DNA of 64,000 bases from Dryas octopetala (Eukaryota; Streptophyta; Magnoliopsida; Rosales; Rosaceae). Positions 1 through 12,149 of the stretch are shown here, piece after piece. How positions within the stretch are numbered: position 1 is the first letter of the stretch; the number at the start of each line of letters is the position of its first letter. Position numbers and translations under genes: made by a program. The stretch is from the NCBI GenBank assembly GCA_963921425.1, contig OY992834.1:24751923-24815922 (forward strand). Reading direction: 5' to 3'. The notes below the pieces were generated by a model, which did no database searches, was not told the DNA's origin, and worked only from the letters and a program-made list of their open reading frames with translations.

Positions 1-80
1 GAACTGTTGTTTATTTATTTATTGCCATTAGAGAATCTACATCCTTGTTCCAACTTCAACTTGATTTTTTTTATGTAAAG

Positions 81-3000
81 GTTATAGTTGGCGCTCATGC
101 TGTCATGGCCAATGGTGGGGTTATAGCACCTGTTGGGTTGAATATGGTTGCACTTGCAGCTCAAAGGCACGCTGTCCCTTTTGTTGTACTTGCTGGCAGT
201 CACAAGGTAACTTGACATAATAACTGTTCTATTTGCTTTGGAAATTTTAGACTCCTCTACTGTCAGTTGGTTTCATAAAATTGAATTACAATGTATCTAA
301 GGGGCACAAGTCAAGTACAGACGTAGACAATATAAGGCTCTACTTTAGAGAGAAACTAAGTGAAAACTATAAAATTAATATTATCAATAAAATCAGAAAG
401 TGAGGCTTGAACCCTAATCTCACAAGGAATCATTTTACTCAAAGCAATCCACCCTTTGGAAAGTATTGACTATTGGCTGAAATATTTGTTATCAAAACTT
501 GCATCCCATCTAAAAGTGCCCTCAAGGTTGTGCGAGGCAAATTCAAGACACCCAGAAAATGGAATATGTAAAGAACCAAAGCTCCCGAGTGAAGAATGAA
601 GTAAATTGCCATTCATTAACTTGTCACTAGTGTTTAAAATGTCAACTATAATATCAATTGAAATCTGTGGAAAAAGGCATCATTTCCCTTATTGACTTCT
701 GAGAAGCACCAAACATTTTGGTGATATATAGGTTGTTGAGAATATAGAATCCAGAATTTGGAATGCTATGCCTTGCATGACAATATATTATATTTAGGGT
801 CTCTCCACCCATTGCGACTTGGTTTTAGGTTGGATGCTTTACTTTTAACATTGTATCAAAGCAAGCAATCTATGTGTTAGGCCCAACAGAGACACGTGCT
901 CTATATCACCCAATATAGTTTATCAACATGCTTGCCTCAAGTAGGACTGTAGTGAATTAACACCCTTCCCTATGATTAGACAATTAGCATACACACACAA
1001 TAGCAGCAACAATAAAGCAATAAAGAACACCAAGATTCGTTCTCGAGGTTTGGTGAACTTTGCTTACGTCCCCGTGTGATTCTTAGAGAATCAGAGCTGC
1101 ACTATGTATAGAATAAGATTACAAGAACTTATTGAAACCCTAGACTACCCAACTCGCAGCCGCTCTCTTCTCTCTTGCACAATTAGCCCTCTTGGGTTTC
1201 TCCCTCTTGAAACGCCTCTCCCTTGAAGTCACTCATCCTTGAGTCTCTAACCCGAGTCTCCCTTTGAGTTTCTTCCCTTGAAGTCTCTGGCTATTCTATC
1301 TTCTATGAGACTTGTAGCAGCCTATTTATAGAGCATAGGCTTACCACTTACAATATGGATTCCTAAACCTAATAGAATTAGGTAATTTACCTATTAGCTA
1401 ATTCTATTCCCTTGTACACAAGGAAAATCCTTTAGAACTCCTTCCCACACTAGGAAAGTCTTGCGCAAGTCCTCTTTGTCTTCCAAAACCGTACCCGTCT
1501 AGGAAACCCAAAATCTGCCCCAAAAAACTCGACTCCCTTCCTCATTGGTCTTGGGCGACCGGTCAGCCAAAGCTCTGACCGGTCCCTCAAAGCTTCTAGT
1601 TTCTCCAATTTTTCCAGAAACTCCCGACGAGCCACTTTCACAACAAGGACACACATGAGGGGGTGTTTTTAGAATATAGAATTGCACATTGGGACTTCTA
1701 AGCCTGTATGACAATAAATATTATCCGGGGCCTCTTCACCTATTTCTAATTGAGTTTGGGTTGGATGCTCTATCTTATAACAGTTGTATATTGCCAAATT
1801 TCAACAAGGGTTCCTACCAGAAAAAAGAAAAAAAGAAAAAAGGAAAAATCCCAAAAATAATACATGACAGTTGCCACAAACAATTGTTGAGAGATGTTAC
1901 CATATCAAAGTCAGCAAGACTGTCAGTGAGTATAGGCTTCCAGATGCTTCATGTCATATGGCAACAATAAAAACCGGTGATTGACCTTCAAAATACAAGG
2001 AAGCTGATGTGTTCTTAGTTCGTTCTAGAAACTCACTCCTAATGATAGAGTGGATTGGCTAAAGAGAGACCAATAAGTCAGTGGGCTACAATTATAGACT
2101 CTCAAAAGAATTTGCAAGTTCCTGATTTCCTTTTTCACCCTTTTTAAACAGCCCCAGTGGGTTATAGGCCTATTGGACTTCACTTCTTATCTTTCTATTG
2201 GGCTTAACTTTTTTCTTTGTAATCTCTGTTAGGAGCTTGTGGGTGTTGCTGAATTATTGGGGATTTATGTCACAGCTGTGAAAAGCCCTCACAAACTTTC
2301 TCACTTGTTATCTTTCCGATGACAAATTGTAATATTTACTTGAAATATGGGCAACATAGTCCAGCAATACACAGAATAGTCATTTAATACTCAAAAATTT
2401 AGTTTGATAAATAAATTATATCCCTAGCTTGATTCTTATGTTGCTTCGCCTCCTCATTGCATCTGATTGGACCACAGTGAAACACTCATTAAAACTTTGG
2501 AGTTAAAGGCATGCACAGAAGAGTCATTTAATTCTCTACAATTTAATTTGATAAATAAATTATATCCCTAGTTTGATTCTTTCGTTGCTTCAGTCCTGCA
2601 GTGCATCTGATTGGCCCACACTGAAACACTCATTAAAACCTTTGGCGTTTAGGCATGATGAACTCAGTTGAGAATTTGGGTCAACTATATAGTAAAAACA
2701 CTCTTCTGGATTTGGTCACTGTAATTCTCTTTTGGATTTGGTCACTGTAAATGACGAAAAACATCTACAGTCATATCATTCCTTCATCGTGTAGCTGCTA
2801 CACAGTCTACACTTGATGTCACTCTTAATCTTGCTCTGCAGATTTTGATTTTGTGTAAAAGAAAAGGTCATGGGTGTGATTGCAGAAGGGGGCAAGTCTT
2901 GAAAATCAAGAGACTAGGAGAAATGGATATAGAAGAGAAATAATTCAAAGATAATGGGGGAAAAAAAAATAAAGAACTCAATGAATAAGATAATACTAAA

Positions 3001-4327
3001 GATGCAAACCATATAATTATTTGAATGTGACAATGAGGTAGTTATACATCTTATGTACTAGGTTGTCATAGTTGAAAAAAGTAAAATAATGCACTAAATT
3101 TTGCTGGTCAAACTATATCTTGCTTTTGCACAATGTTTGTATTAGTGAGAACCTTGTATAAACAGTTTCTTATTTAAAAAAGAAAAAAGAGCACCTTGTA
3201 TAAACAATTAGTAACCATACTCAAACAAAAGAGGATTCAATTTCTAAAGTGTGAAATAAACAAAGAAGAAATATGAATGTCCAGAAAACATGTAAGCAAT
3301 ATACGTGTGAATTCATCTAAACGAGACTCAATTCATGATAGGAATTAACTCAGCTGAGCAAGATAGACTTAATCAACCAAATGACTATTTATGTACAAAT
3401 TATTTAATGCAGTCTGTGGAATTATGGAATCTAATAATTCCAGTTCAATGGATCTTTAATAACTCACTTTTCCCAATCTTCATGACATCTTTGCATCATT
3501 CAGCAAGTTATAATGACTTATGGTAGTATCAGAGAGTTATTTTTCTAAAGTCTGCTTATTTGAATTGTAGTTGTTACATCTAATCAAGTTTATGCTGGCT
3601 GCTTCACAGTCTGTAGCTTTATTTTTGCTTGTTTAGACTGGAATGGGAATTAGACCCCTTGGAATTCTGTAGAGTTGGTGTTAACTGGATGTAACTGGGC
3701 GTAATACCTATCTGTAGCTTATTTCTTGGATTTTAGTCTTAAACACCTCCTTTATTCCAAGTCTTGCTCTGGTGGTTTACATGACAGTTGTGCCCTTTGT
3801 ATCCACACAATCCTGAGGTCTTGCTGAACGAGTTAAGATCCCCTTCTGAGCTGCTGGATTTCGGAGAATTCTCAGATTGCATGGATTTTGGAAGTGGCAC
3901 TGCTTCCCCACTTCTTCATGTTGTCAACCCTACATTTGATTATGTGCCGCCAAAGCTTGTCAGTCTATTTATCACTGATACGTAAGTCAACTAATTTTAA
4001 GGCCAAACGGAATTGAATGTACGAAAGATTTCACCTATTGCATTTCTATTCCATTAATGAAGAAAAAAAGGAAAAGAAAACAAAGGAAAGGAAAAATAAG
4101 ATTCTGACTAGTCTCTTCTCAAAGAAAACCATCATCAATTCATCCCCATCTCAGTATTTTGTACTTATTCAGTTTGCTATTTTCTGATTTCCTATCTAGT
4201 TTGTAAATGACAATCCTTCTTCCTTCACAGAGGAGGGCATAATCCATCATACATGTACCGGCTCATTGCAGATTATTATTCTGCGGATGATTTGGTGGTC
4301 CAGCGAAGACCTGCTACAGCGAGTTGA
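81..4327 (+). CDS. eIF2B-beta: Translation initiation factor eIF2B subunit beta, C-terminal part (three exons; 5' end outside window)
   Basis: eIF2B is the guanine-nucleotide exchange factor that recharges eIF2 with GTP in the cytosol; beta is one of its regulatory subunits. Three exons are visible: 81-206, 3788-3981 and 4231-4327 (TGA at 4325-4327). Exon one encodes VGAHAVMANGGVIAPVG, the Rossmann-like core shared by eIF2B alpha/beta/delta. Exon two encodes LCPLYPHNPEVLLNELRSP, diagnostic of the beta subunit, and exon three ends in YMYRLIADYYSADDLV. All junctions use GT/AG (cacaag|gtaact, gacag|ttgtgc, gatac|gtaagt, cacag|aggagg) and keep the frame. The intron at 207-3787 is long and repeat-filled. 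About the last 137 residues are in the window, so the N-terminal part must lie to the left. The sequence looks intact. The subunit assignment is from family knowledge. Confidence 0.93.
735..1790. repeat. Two diverged copies of a ~115-bp repeat flanking the LTR-like segment
   Basis: Positions about 735-850 and 1672-1790 share the same order of motifs (gaatatagaa, atgacaata, the ggtctctccacc / ggcctcttcacc pair, ggttggatgct). They are direct copies, clearly diverged, so they are not a target-site duplication. They look like two old copies of one dispersed repeat on either side of the LTR-like insertion. Confidence 0.5.
890..1665 (-). mobile_element. LTR-retrotransposon terminal-repeat fragment (fossil) in an eIF2B beta intron
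   Basis: Read on the minus strand this stretch has a TATA-like CTATAAATAGGC near 1320-1332 with GC-richer leader-like sequence downstream. This resembles the promoter, R and U5 part of a plant LTR. No coding domain and no partner LTR are seen, so it is either a solo or a fragmentary copy. Exact ends and family (copia or gypsy) could not be set. Confidence 0.35.
2370..2657. repeat. 144-bp tandem duplication in the eIF2B beta intron
   Basis: Copies at 2370-2513 and 2514-2657 share long identical runs such as tttgataaataaattatatc and cactcattaaaac, with scattered substitutions. Both lie inside the intron at 207-3787 and contain no coding signal. Confidence 0.8.
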
Positions 4328-6640
4328 GTTTAGCTCTTGCATTTTTATCATATATTGGGTAAGTATGTAGTTTAATTTTTTAATCTCAACTTTTGACGGG
4401 TGTCATGTGTGTTCAGGTGAAAATTTGGCACTTATAACAGTTATTTATTGACCAAAAGTCTGGGAAAATCCAGTATTAGAGAAAAGTGAATATTCATGTT
4501 TTTAGTCCTTGTGTTTTAACTCGAAAACATATTTGGAAAACTCCACATTTGGTCTTTGTGTTTTATGTTAGTTGCAATATGAGACTATTTTACAAAATCA
4601 AATTTTCAATTTTTGTTTGACAATCAAATTGGGGGGGTGTGGAGTGGAAGGGTGAAAGAAATTGTGTAATCAAATTGGGACAATTTATCTTATTAGGGAT
4701 TTCAATGAAGTAAATCTTCTGAGATATATCATATATGTTAGCATGCTTCAAGATTTCCTCATGAACTGTTTACGTTTACTGTATCCATGTAATTGTTGTA
4801 CTTGTGACTAGTAATTTGAACTGACCTTTTCCGGTATTCAATTTTCAGGTAGTACAGACGGCTATAATGGTAATGAGTGGATGTAGAGGAAATGAAATTA
4901 AATGGTAGTCTAAGGGAACCATGAAGACCATTATCAATGCTGGAAGAGTCCTTGGACAAATTGCAGTACAAGGGAGTAGCAGTATGAACCTGGGACAGAA
5001 CTGAGAGAAACAAAGAGAGCCAATTTTGTGTATGTGGCCACTTAGGAAGCTTAGACTTGTATTCATGGAAACACTAAAGAGAATTGAAGGTGTTTTTTGT
5101 GATTGTGAAATGACAAGTGGAAAGGCATTGTATTCCATAACAAGATGTCATTAAAATTAAAATATTGTCGGATTGCATGTAGCTGATCTTGTTGCAGGTT
5201 ATTCCTGGTGCCCCTGCTTTTAGTGAACTTTTGCTGAGAAACCATGGGTATATAGCTATTTGATAAGAATTTAATTTTCAATTATTTAAGGATTACCCTC
5301 GAAGCAAAGACAGACTAGGAAATTTCTTTTACTTACTATGCAAGCATTTTACCTTTACCTTCTACTAACAGACAGGAACCGTAGATGTACCGAAACTCTG
5401 CTACCAAAGTTACTTGGCCAAAACTATAATTTCAGTTGGGAACTTTGTGGACTTGTGTGGCACATTAAACATAAGCTCGATAACCTACCCAAGATCTCTT
5501 GCTAAGGAATATACAAGTTTACCGCTCAATAATTTCTTGGGTACTCTACTTTAAACGGCTCGACAATTCATTTTCTTATTCATAAACACAATCGGTTGCA
5601 TTATTATCTTCTAGGACAAAAATTATCATCGGCTACATATGTAGTTATAACATTCTGTAGTTATAACATTGCAGTCACATTATATATCTTCACTACAAAA
5701 CACTAACTCTACTACTCATCCCAAAACATACTCAACCCCATAAATATTAAGATTCAAGTAGAAAAACAAAAGAAAAAATATTGAGTGGCAACTATAAATG
5801 TAGATGCAGACTGTCCTTTTGGTTAAGAAATTGAGTATTGTCATTTGGCTACTGGCCATAGCGGTAGCTTAGGGATGGGGGGCGCATCTACAATTGGGGA
5901 AAGATACAAGGGGTTTAAAACAAATAATAAAAATAAAAGGGGGCTTATTGAGTAAATTTGAGGATCTAAGTAAAAATATCTGACATAATTTGTTGTATTG
6001 TAATTCAAGTTCATATTTTAACATGACTCTAAGTAATAAAAGAAGCCCAATACGTTTCAATTAAATTTTGTTTTTTTAATATGATACATATTATTTCTAT
6101 GCTGTTTGGTTAAATCCAGTTGCTAAAAAATGCTATTTGATAGCATACTTTAAACTCTTTAAAATTAAAATCCAGTTCCTAAAAAATGCTGTTTGCTTGC
6201 AAACTTTAAACTCTTTAAAATTTTCAAATACAAGACCTAAGTTATCGTCTTTGCAATTCATTCTGGCTCCTCCCTTGCAGCTACCGTGGGATACATTTGT
6301 ACTCTTTGCAGGTTTTCATTCTCAAGCGAAAATATATCTTAGGATTTATTTGGTTGCCAAGAAAGTCAAGTCTCGAAGACAACAGGAAATTCCATCCAAT
6401 GTTCTTTTCACTTAAGACACAAGTAAACCTCTTTAAAATAATTTTGCATCACAGAAATACCGAACCCTACAATTCATACTGATTTCATTTATGCCATCTT
6501 GCCAATGACCTCTTCAACAAGGGGTAAATATACAAGCATCATATCTTAAATTGAATATTATTACAATACTTGAAATAAATACAAGGGAGTCAATTTCAGC
6601 AAATGAATACAACATTCTATATTACAATGTTACATGCACC
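4328..6640. other. Convergent intergenic region with the likely eIF2B beta 3' UTR; no gene seen
   Basis: The first several hundred bases probably belong to the eIF2B beta 3' UTR. No protein-coding gene was recognised. A 56-bp tandem repeat (6115-6170 and 6171-6226, sharing cagtt.ctaaaaaatgct and ctttaaactctttaaaat) is the only clear structure. The next gene, SKIP5, points towards this region from the other side. Confidence 0.5.
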
Positions 6641-6643
6641 CCG

Positions 6644-7083
6644 TATGAAAAACAAGACATCACTGGTACTCTTCAAACCAGAAAAAGAGCACTACAAGCA
6701 TAAATGACTTGAAGCTGCAATGTCAGGTCTCCACTAGTCAAGATGGCCTTGGCACCTCCCCTTCGATTTGAGTTTGAGAAACAGAAGCACCATCATTATA
6801 AAACTTGAGGAAGAGAACACCGTCTGGGCACTCGCGGTGCTCACAATGGGGCACAAAGATATGAAAAACAAGACGTCACTGGTGATCTACATCAAACCAA
6901 AAAAAGAGGGACGTCCGAGCATAAATGACTCGAACTCGCTGCAACGTCAAGTCTCCACTAGTCGAAACAGCCTTGGCACCTCCTTCGATTCGAGTTCGAG
7001 AAACATAAACACCATCATTAAAACACTTAACGGAGGAAGGGAACACCGTCTGGGCACTTGCGGTGCTTACAATGGGGCATGAA
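6644..7083. repeat. Tandem duplication of the SKIP5 last-exon tail (~215 bp)
   Basis: Copy B (6860-7083) is the end of the functional last exon plus its stop. Copy A (6644-6857) lies just downstream of that stop in gene direction and repeats the same segment with changes. Many differences are CG in copy B and TG or CA in copy A (cgattcgagttcgag against cgatttgagtttgag), as expected of methylated, unselected DNA. Copy A also carries small indels. Confidence 0.88.
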
Positions 7084-8853
7084 AGATGGTCTAGGGGATT
7101 TGTTTCACATTGAAGCACGCACCCATCTATTGTCAGCCTTCCACTTCTATGAAGCAAGCAACAACCAAGCTCTGCCTTCACAGTCAAGTTTGCCAATTTG
7201 CAGGTGGACAGAAACTCCAACGCACTGCTCAAACAAAATGAACAGTGCTACCAAACTTTTTGCTCAAAGTAATAATAAAAAGAAAAATAGGGTGGTCATT
7301 TTTCAGGAGCACTTCCAGACTACTAATGGCAACTAGGAAAATAACAAAAAAAAATTGAGAGAAATATCTGCCAGTAAATTTTAACTATCTTCAAAATGAG
7401 CAAAAATATTTCCATTAAAACAACAATTTTAAATATCTGCCAGTAAAATCTAGCAGCATGGAAGTGACTCCTACAAAAATTTGACATTTGAGAGAGAAAT
7501 CTCACACAATCACCACAAGACAACAAAAAGTAAACCATAAATTAAACTTTGCAAACCTGTCTGAACCTCGAGAACAAAAAAGTGTTGTCTCATCAGGTAG
7601 CTCACCTCCACCAATCTGAACAAAGTAACTTGAGATAGAAAATGGAGAAAAATTGGAAGAATCTACCCACTACAAAGGTTTTATTTTTGTTATGAGGTAA
7701 AAGAAAAAGAAAAAGGAAAAAGTGAAATTCGGATCCCTCTTTGCGTCAGAAGACTACCATAAGATCTACACCAAGTAGAGATATCTGTGCAATTCCATAG
7801 TCTGTTGAAATGCAATTGTAATTTCGGCAATGCTGATTCACCAAATCTAACTTAGTTGAAAATTTAACTTGTTTGACACTAATCAGACCATACTTCACTA
7901 CACCTACCCAAAAAGTGAGGGTAACCATAACATAGGATTGAATCTATATAATTCCCTCCTTTATGTCAATTAGAATTTCAAAATCATATTCAACGCAGAA
8001 AGTGATGCTTAACTGACAAAGAACCATCAGTCTACCACAAAACCTAAGAGATAAGTAGTTAGCATTAAGTACGACACACAACTAGCACTTAACTGAGAAC
8101 AGGTTTAACTCACTAGTGAAAGACAGAAATGTATGAACAACAATAAAAGCTTCATTCCAAGCAGCTAGGTTTGGGTTAAAGCCCAACCACCTTAGCAACA
8201 CTACAAGATCCACCTCAGATCGGTGTCACTCAAACTTTGTTCAATTACCTTGAGCTAGGACATTAATAATCTTTCTCGCACAACTAGACTTCATTTTCGT
8301 AAAAGATATCCTCTTAAAAAAGATTGTACCAGTAATCCTATGTCATAACTGAACTAGGTAGCATTAACCTCCAGTTAGACAAATGTACCCTTCATCCAGG
8401 TTAATTTACTAGACAGATTTGGAATAGGCTTCTGGAGGTTTTTGGTTTGCTGTGGGTGTGCCCTAGAACTTGTTGTTAGATGCTGTCAAGGGGGCCTTCA
8501 GATTGAAGATGAAAACAAGAAAATGCTGACTCTTTGGAGGTGTGCTGTTTTAGCCTTTTTGTGGTGTGTGTGGCTGGAACAAAATAAGAGGATCTTTTAA
8601 GACAAGGAGGAGAAAATGGACTTAATTTGGGATAGGATCAGATTGCTTGCCTTTGCCTCTCTCTTGGCTTCCTTGTCAAAATCTTTCAAGAACATTCCGT
8701 TTAGTGTAATTCTTCTTGATTTGGAGGGGGGAGTTTTGTTCTGACTGCCTTTCGGGCTTTCATAGTTTTGATGCTATTTTAATTGTTTCACAGACGTCTC
8801 GTGTGTTGCTTGTATTCCATCTTTTTCTAATAATTTGTGTTTTGTATTAAAAA

Positions 8854-8884
<31 letters not shown>

Positions 8885-10414
8885 CATGTGTGCAAGCATG
8901 CCACACTGTCTTAATTGACATTTCTAACTGTGGAACTTCGAGACATACCAGGCAAAGTGGCTTTTTTATTTGAATATTAGAAGCCAGATGCCTTCCGCCT
9001 GCTGCAATTAGAATGGTGTCACCAGGCCTGTAAGGGGGGAAAAAATGTTTATAATACCCCACTGAATGAACAAAAGAGTCATACAGATTTAACTCTGCAA
9101 ACCTTGCAGCAGAAACAGCTGTCTCAATGTTGGGGAAAACTCCAGGCTCCAATAGATCTTTGATAGATCGGTCAACTCGTAGCCACAAGCGAGGGTGACA
9201 TGCCAAGTAAAGCCATCTGTGGCAAACGAGGGCTGTGTTATACCGATCTGCAAACTCAAAAGCAATTGAGACAGATATTGAAGAAATTTATGTCATACAT
9301 GCATTGGAGCTAACAATCTATCAGGAAAATCTGATACAACTGTAATATGACCACTTTAGAGAATCATAACATCCATTTCTATGCCCATAAAAATATCCAC
9401 ATACACAATAGACAAGAGTTTAAAAAATATAACAATGCTCAAGCATTGCCTAAGAAACTCTCCAATATCTTCCCTGACCTTACTAAACATGGCTCCCCTC
9501 TCATAAGGTTAACCAAAAATCATATCTTTGTATTACGGTGATATTCAACTCTCTCACTCACTTTATGGCCTCCAGTACTGCCTCCAATAAAGTCAATCCC
9601 CAATCCAACTGATTTGTTGTCCATAGGCATATGTTTAAAATTTTAAAGTTTGTTCAAACGTTTCCAAAGAAGCTGTTAATTTTTGCGTATCCGTTTTTCT
9701 TTTTTTTTTGAGACAAAAAATGTATTTCTATCTTGTACAATTTTGGAAAGTATATTAAATTCTCATTTTCTTTTTTTCATGTCCGGAGTTTTCTATTTCT
9801 TAAAAATAAAAATATAATTAAAAAATTGCTAGGGAAGTCAAAACACTTGTCAATTATATTCTTCTTAAAAAACATGTCAACTATATTCTATCACAAGTTC
9901 ACAGCTTCATTAGCACCAACATTTCCAATCCTCTAATTGGTATAAAGTCTGTAACTTGACAGGACTGAATGCTTTAGGTCCCATATATCTCAATTCTTAT
10001 CGATTGCACATACTTCCCAAATAAATAAATAAAAACACAGATCCCAGACCATAAAATCACTAAAAAGTTAAAAACCAACAAAATAAAGCAATTAAGCAAT
10101 AACAATTAGCCAATTATAGACCCCAGAAAAACCCTAATGCAAAAATCTACAAATAATAAAAATAATCAATTGAACCAAACCCCATATTGACATATTACAA
10201 GGACTCATGAATGAAAATGAATATTGGGTTTTTCCATGCAATTAAAAAAATAAGAGAAAGAGGTACCTGGGATAGGAGGGAGGAAGCTAAAGATGTGCAT
10301 GAGGCATCCATCATCCAGATTATTTATTGGACAGGACGATGAATTGGATGAGCTGCTTCTCTTTGTAAGGCTTCTCCTCCACTTGGTTTGCTTTATCTGT
10401 TTCTCCACCTCCAT
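6876..10414 (-). CDS. SKIP5: F-box protein SKIP5 (five exons)
   Basis: This is a substrate-recognition subunit for SCF-type E3 ubiquitin ligases: the F-box binds SKP1/ASK proteins, and the C-terminal part is a pectin-lyase-like right-handed beta-helix. Exons on the minus strand are 10414-10267, 9247-9103, 9027-8949, 7615-7557 and 7224-6876. They sum to 780 nt (259 residues plus stop), with GT/AG junctions in phase throughout. The F-box motif NNLDDGCLMHIFSFLPPIPD is in exon 1 and continues RYNTALVCHRW in exon 2. Exon 5 carries CKLANLTVKAELGCCLLHRS, RLTIDGCVLQCETNPLDHLS and RIEGGAKAVSTSGDLTLQRV, all as I remember Arabidopsis SKIP5. I chose the ATG at 10414, the first one in frame; a TTG-led extension to 10444 is unlikely to be used. 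The intron between exons 3 and 4 holds a LINE tail. The gene looks intact. Confidence 0.93.
8400..8870 (+). mobile_element. 5'-truncated LINE (non-LTR retrotransposon) 3' end with poly(A), inside a SKIP5 intron
   Basis: Plus-strand translation near 8525-8720 gives WRCAVLAFLWCVWLEQNKRI followed by DLIWDRIRLLAFASLLAS. This matches the C-terminal zf-RVT/endonuclease-RT tail of plant LINEs, where W..W.ERN.R.F is typical. It is followed by a non-coding 3' end and an A tract of about 21 at 8850-8870, then a (CA)n run to about 8885. Only the last ~470 bp remain, as expected of 5'-truncated LINE insertions. It is antisense to SKIP5, in the intron between exons 3 and 4. No TSD was found because the CA repeat blurs the right edge. 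Confidence 0.65.
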
Positions 10415-10718
10415 AGCTTCCTCTCTTTCTCCCTCTGTTGCCAAACAGATCTAGTTTGGAATTTTTAAGGTTTTTGACTAAACTAACCGAATACTTACGC
10501 ATAGAGGCCCAAACAAAAACAAAAAAAAAACCGAATACTTACGCATATACCCGCACGTATGCCAATTTTTTTTTATTTTTCCTTTAATTTTTGCCCTTCG
10601 ATTGTGGGCAAAACTGGAGCTGCCATGTGTTTATGTTCAGAGATGAGTTGTGAGAATGTGAGGTTTTCAACAGATAGGACTTAGGAGTCATTATTGGGCC
10701 GGGCTGGGCTAACCTGGG

Positions 10719-11074
10719 CCGATTAGGATTAAAACCAAAAACAAAATTAGTAGAGAAATTAAATTATAAGTGGTGTTATTCCGACCACCCTAAACTCCTG
10801 AGTTGACCACCCTATTTCAAAATTTCAATTTTACCCTTAAAACAAAAAATTTCAATTTTGTTCATCGGGTGATTCGATAGTTATCTACCGAAATATCCGA
10901 TTAGGATTAAAACCAAAAACAAAATTAGTAGAGAAATTAAATTATAAGTGGTGTTATTCCGACCACCCTAAACTGCTGAGTTGACCACCCTATTTCAAAA
11001 TTTCAATTTTACCCTTAAAACAAAAAATTTCAATTTTGTTCATCGGGTGATTCGATAGTTATCTACCGAAATAT
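10719..11074. repeat. 178-bp perfect-unit tandem duplication (one mismatch)
   Basis: Copies at 10719-10896 and 10897-11074 are identical apart from one C/G difference (aactcctgag against aactgctgag). The unit spans ordinary flank plus the left terminus of the inverted-repeat element that follows, so the duplication is younger than that insertion. Confidence 0.95.
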
Positions 11075-11353
11075 TTGTGATTATTCGACAGTTATCTGCT
11101 GAACATTAGTCGATTATTCGGTGGATAACCACCAAATGGAAATGAAAAAGATATTCGACAGTTATTTGCCGAAATATTTGTGTTTATTCGACACTTATCT
11201 GCCAAACATTGGTGATTGTTTCGGTAGATAACCACCGAATAGATCTGGGTGATTTCATCATGTTTTTGCAATAAAGGGTAAAATAGGAAAAAAAAAATTG
11301 GACAAAATATGTTAGGATGGTCAACTCAGCATCTAAGGGTGGTCTGCGTAACC
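10772..11353. mobile_element. Non-autonomous inverted-repeat element (Mutator-like MITE candidate), left end duplicated
   Basis: Left end ggtgttattccgaccaccct...gagttgaccaccctat pairs with the right end near 11300-11353, whose reverse complement reads ggttacgcagaccaccctta...gagttgaccatcct. The core ACCACCCTAA(N)AGTTGACCACCC also forms the ends of the element at 49711-50433. The interior has several copies of attcgacagttatctgccga and its partner cggtagataaccaccgaa, giving further fold-back potential. There is no ORF and no perfect TSD was found. Confidence 0.6.
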
Positions 11354-11517
11354 TTATTGGTGTTTGCTTTGAGTTCTATGGAGAAAAGTAAGGCTGTACA
11401 AGTGTAAAACAGGGTAGTCCTTCTTGGACTGGCCCAACCCATATAAGATCGTCGAAGCCGTAGTTAAAGCATAAATTTTTTATGCGGAAATTGCTCCAAC
11501 AAGTGGTTTTCTTGGTT

Positions 11518-12149
11518 GAGTGCTTATATTTTCACCCACTTATCCTATTTTTTCCACCCACCTTATTTTTACACCCATCATTAAATATATAAAAAATAAA
11601 AAAAAAATCTTCTTAGCTCTCATTATTTCTATAATACCCTTTTGATATTTCAACTCAAATATTCACCTACTAAACACTATTTCCTCGCCTGTTAACTATC
11701 ATTTCATCCACCCATCTTTTTCCAAATAGAAGAAAAAGAATCATATACCCATCTTATAATGCATTCCTAAATTTCAAATTAAATCCCTAAGATTAATATT
11801 CAATTTATAAATCAAAAGATTCATTAAAATATAATGAATTCAAAACTATGAATAAATAAAAATAGTTTAGGGTATAGAATAATCAAATATTTAATTAATA
11901 GATGTATGAGCATCAACTAAATAGTATCATCGATTTTAAGTTTTGGTGACAGGTAAAACTAAAGTTTATGGAAGAAAAGAATTATGGAAAAAATGGGTGG
12001 ATGGGATGATAGTTAAGGGGAGTGGGAAGAGTGTTTAGTGGTATATCAAAGGGTATTATAAAAATAATGGGAGGTACGAAGAGTGTTTTATATTTTTTTC
12101 AAATTTAATGGTGGGTGTAGAAATAAAGTGGGTGGGAATACAAGCGCTC
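11518..12149. mobile_element. Foldback element with long imperfect terminal inverted repeats
   Basis: The left arm from 11518 (gagtgcttatattttcaccc, then ccacccaccttatttttaca, then ctcattatttctataatacc) is repeated inverted on the right, ending at 12149 (reverse complement gagcgcttgtattcccaccc, ccacccactttatttctaca, cccattatttttataatacc). The arms extend over 200 bp each and cover most of the element. There is no coding capacity. Flanks do not show a convincing TSD, so the superfamily is open; a MULE-type MITE is most likely. Confidence 0.6.

Noticed and set aside
735-1790. The ~115-bp flanking repeats as a long target-site duplication or as paired LTRs
   Set aside because: Too diverged and too long for a TSD, and they lack TG...CA ends or PBS/PPT signals for LTRs.
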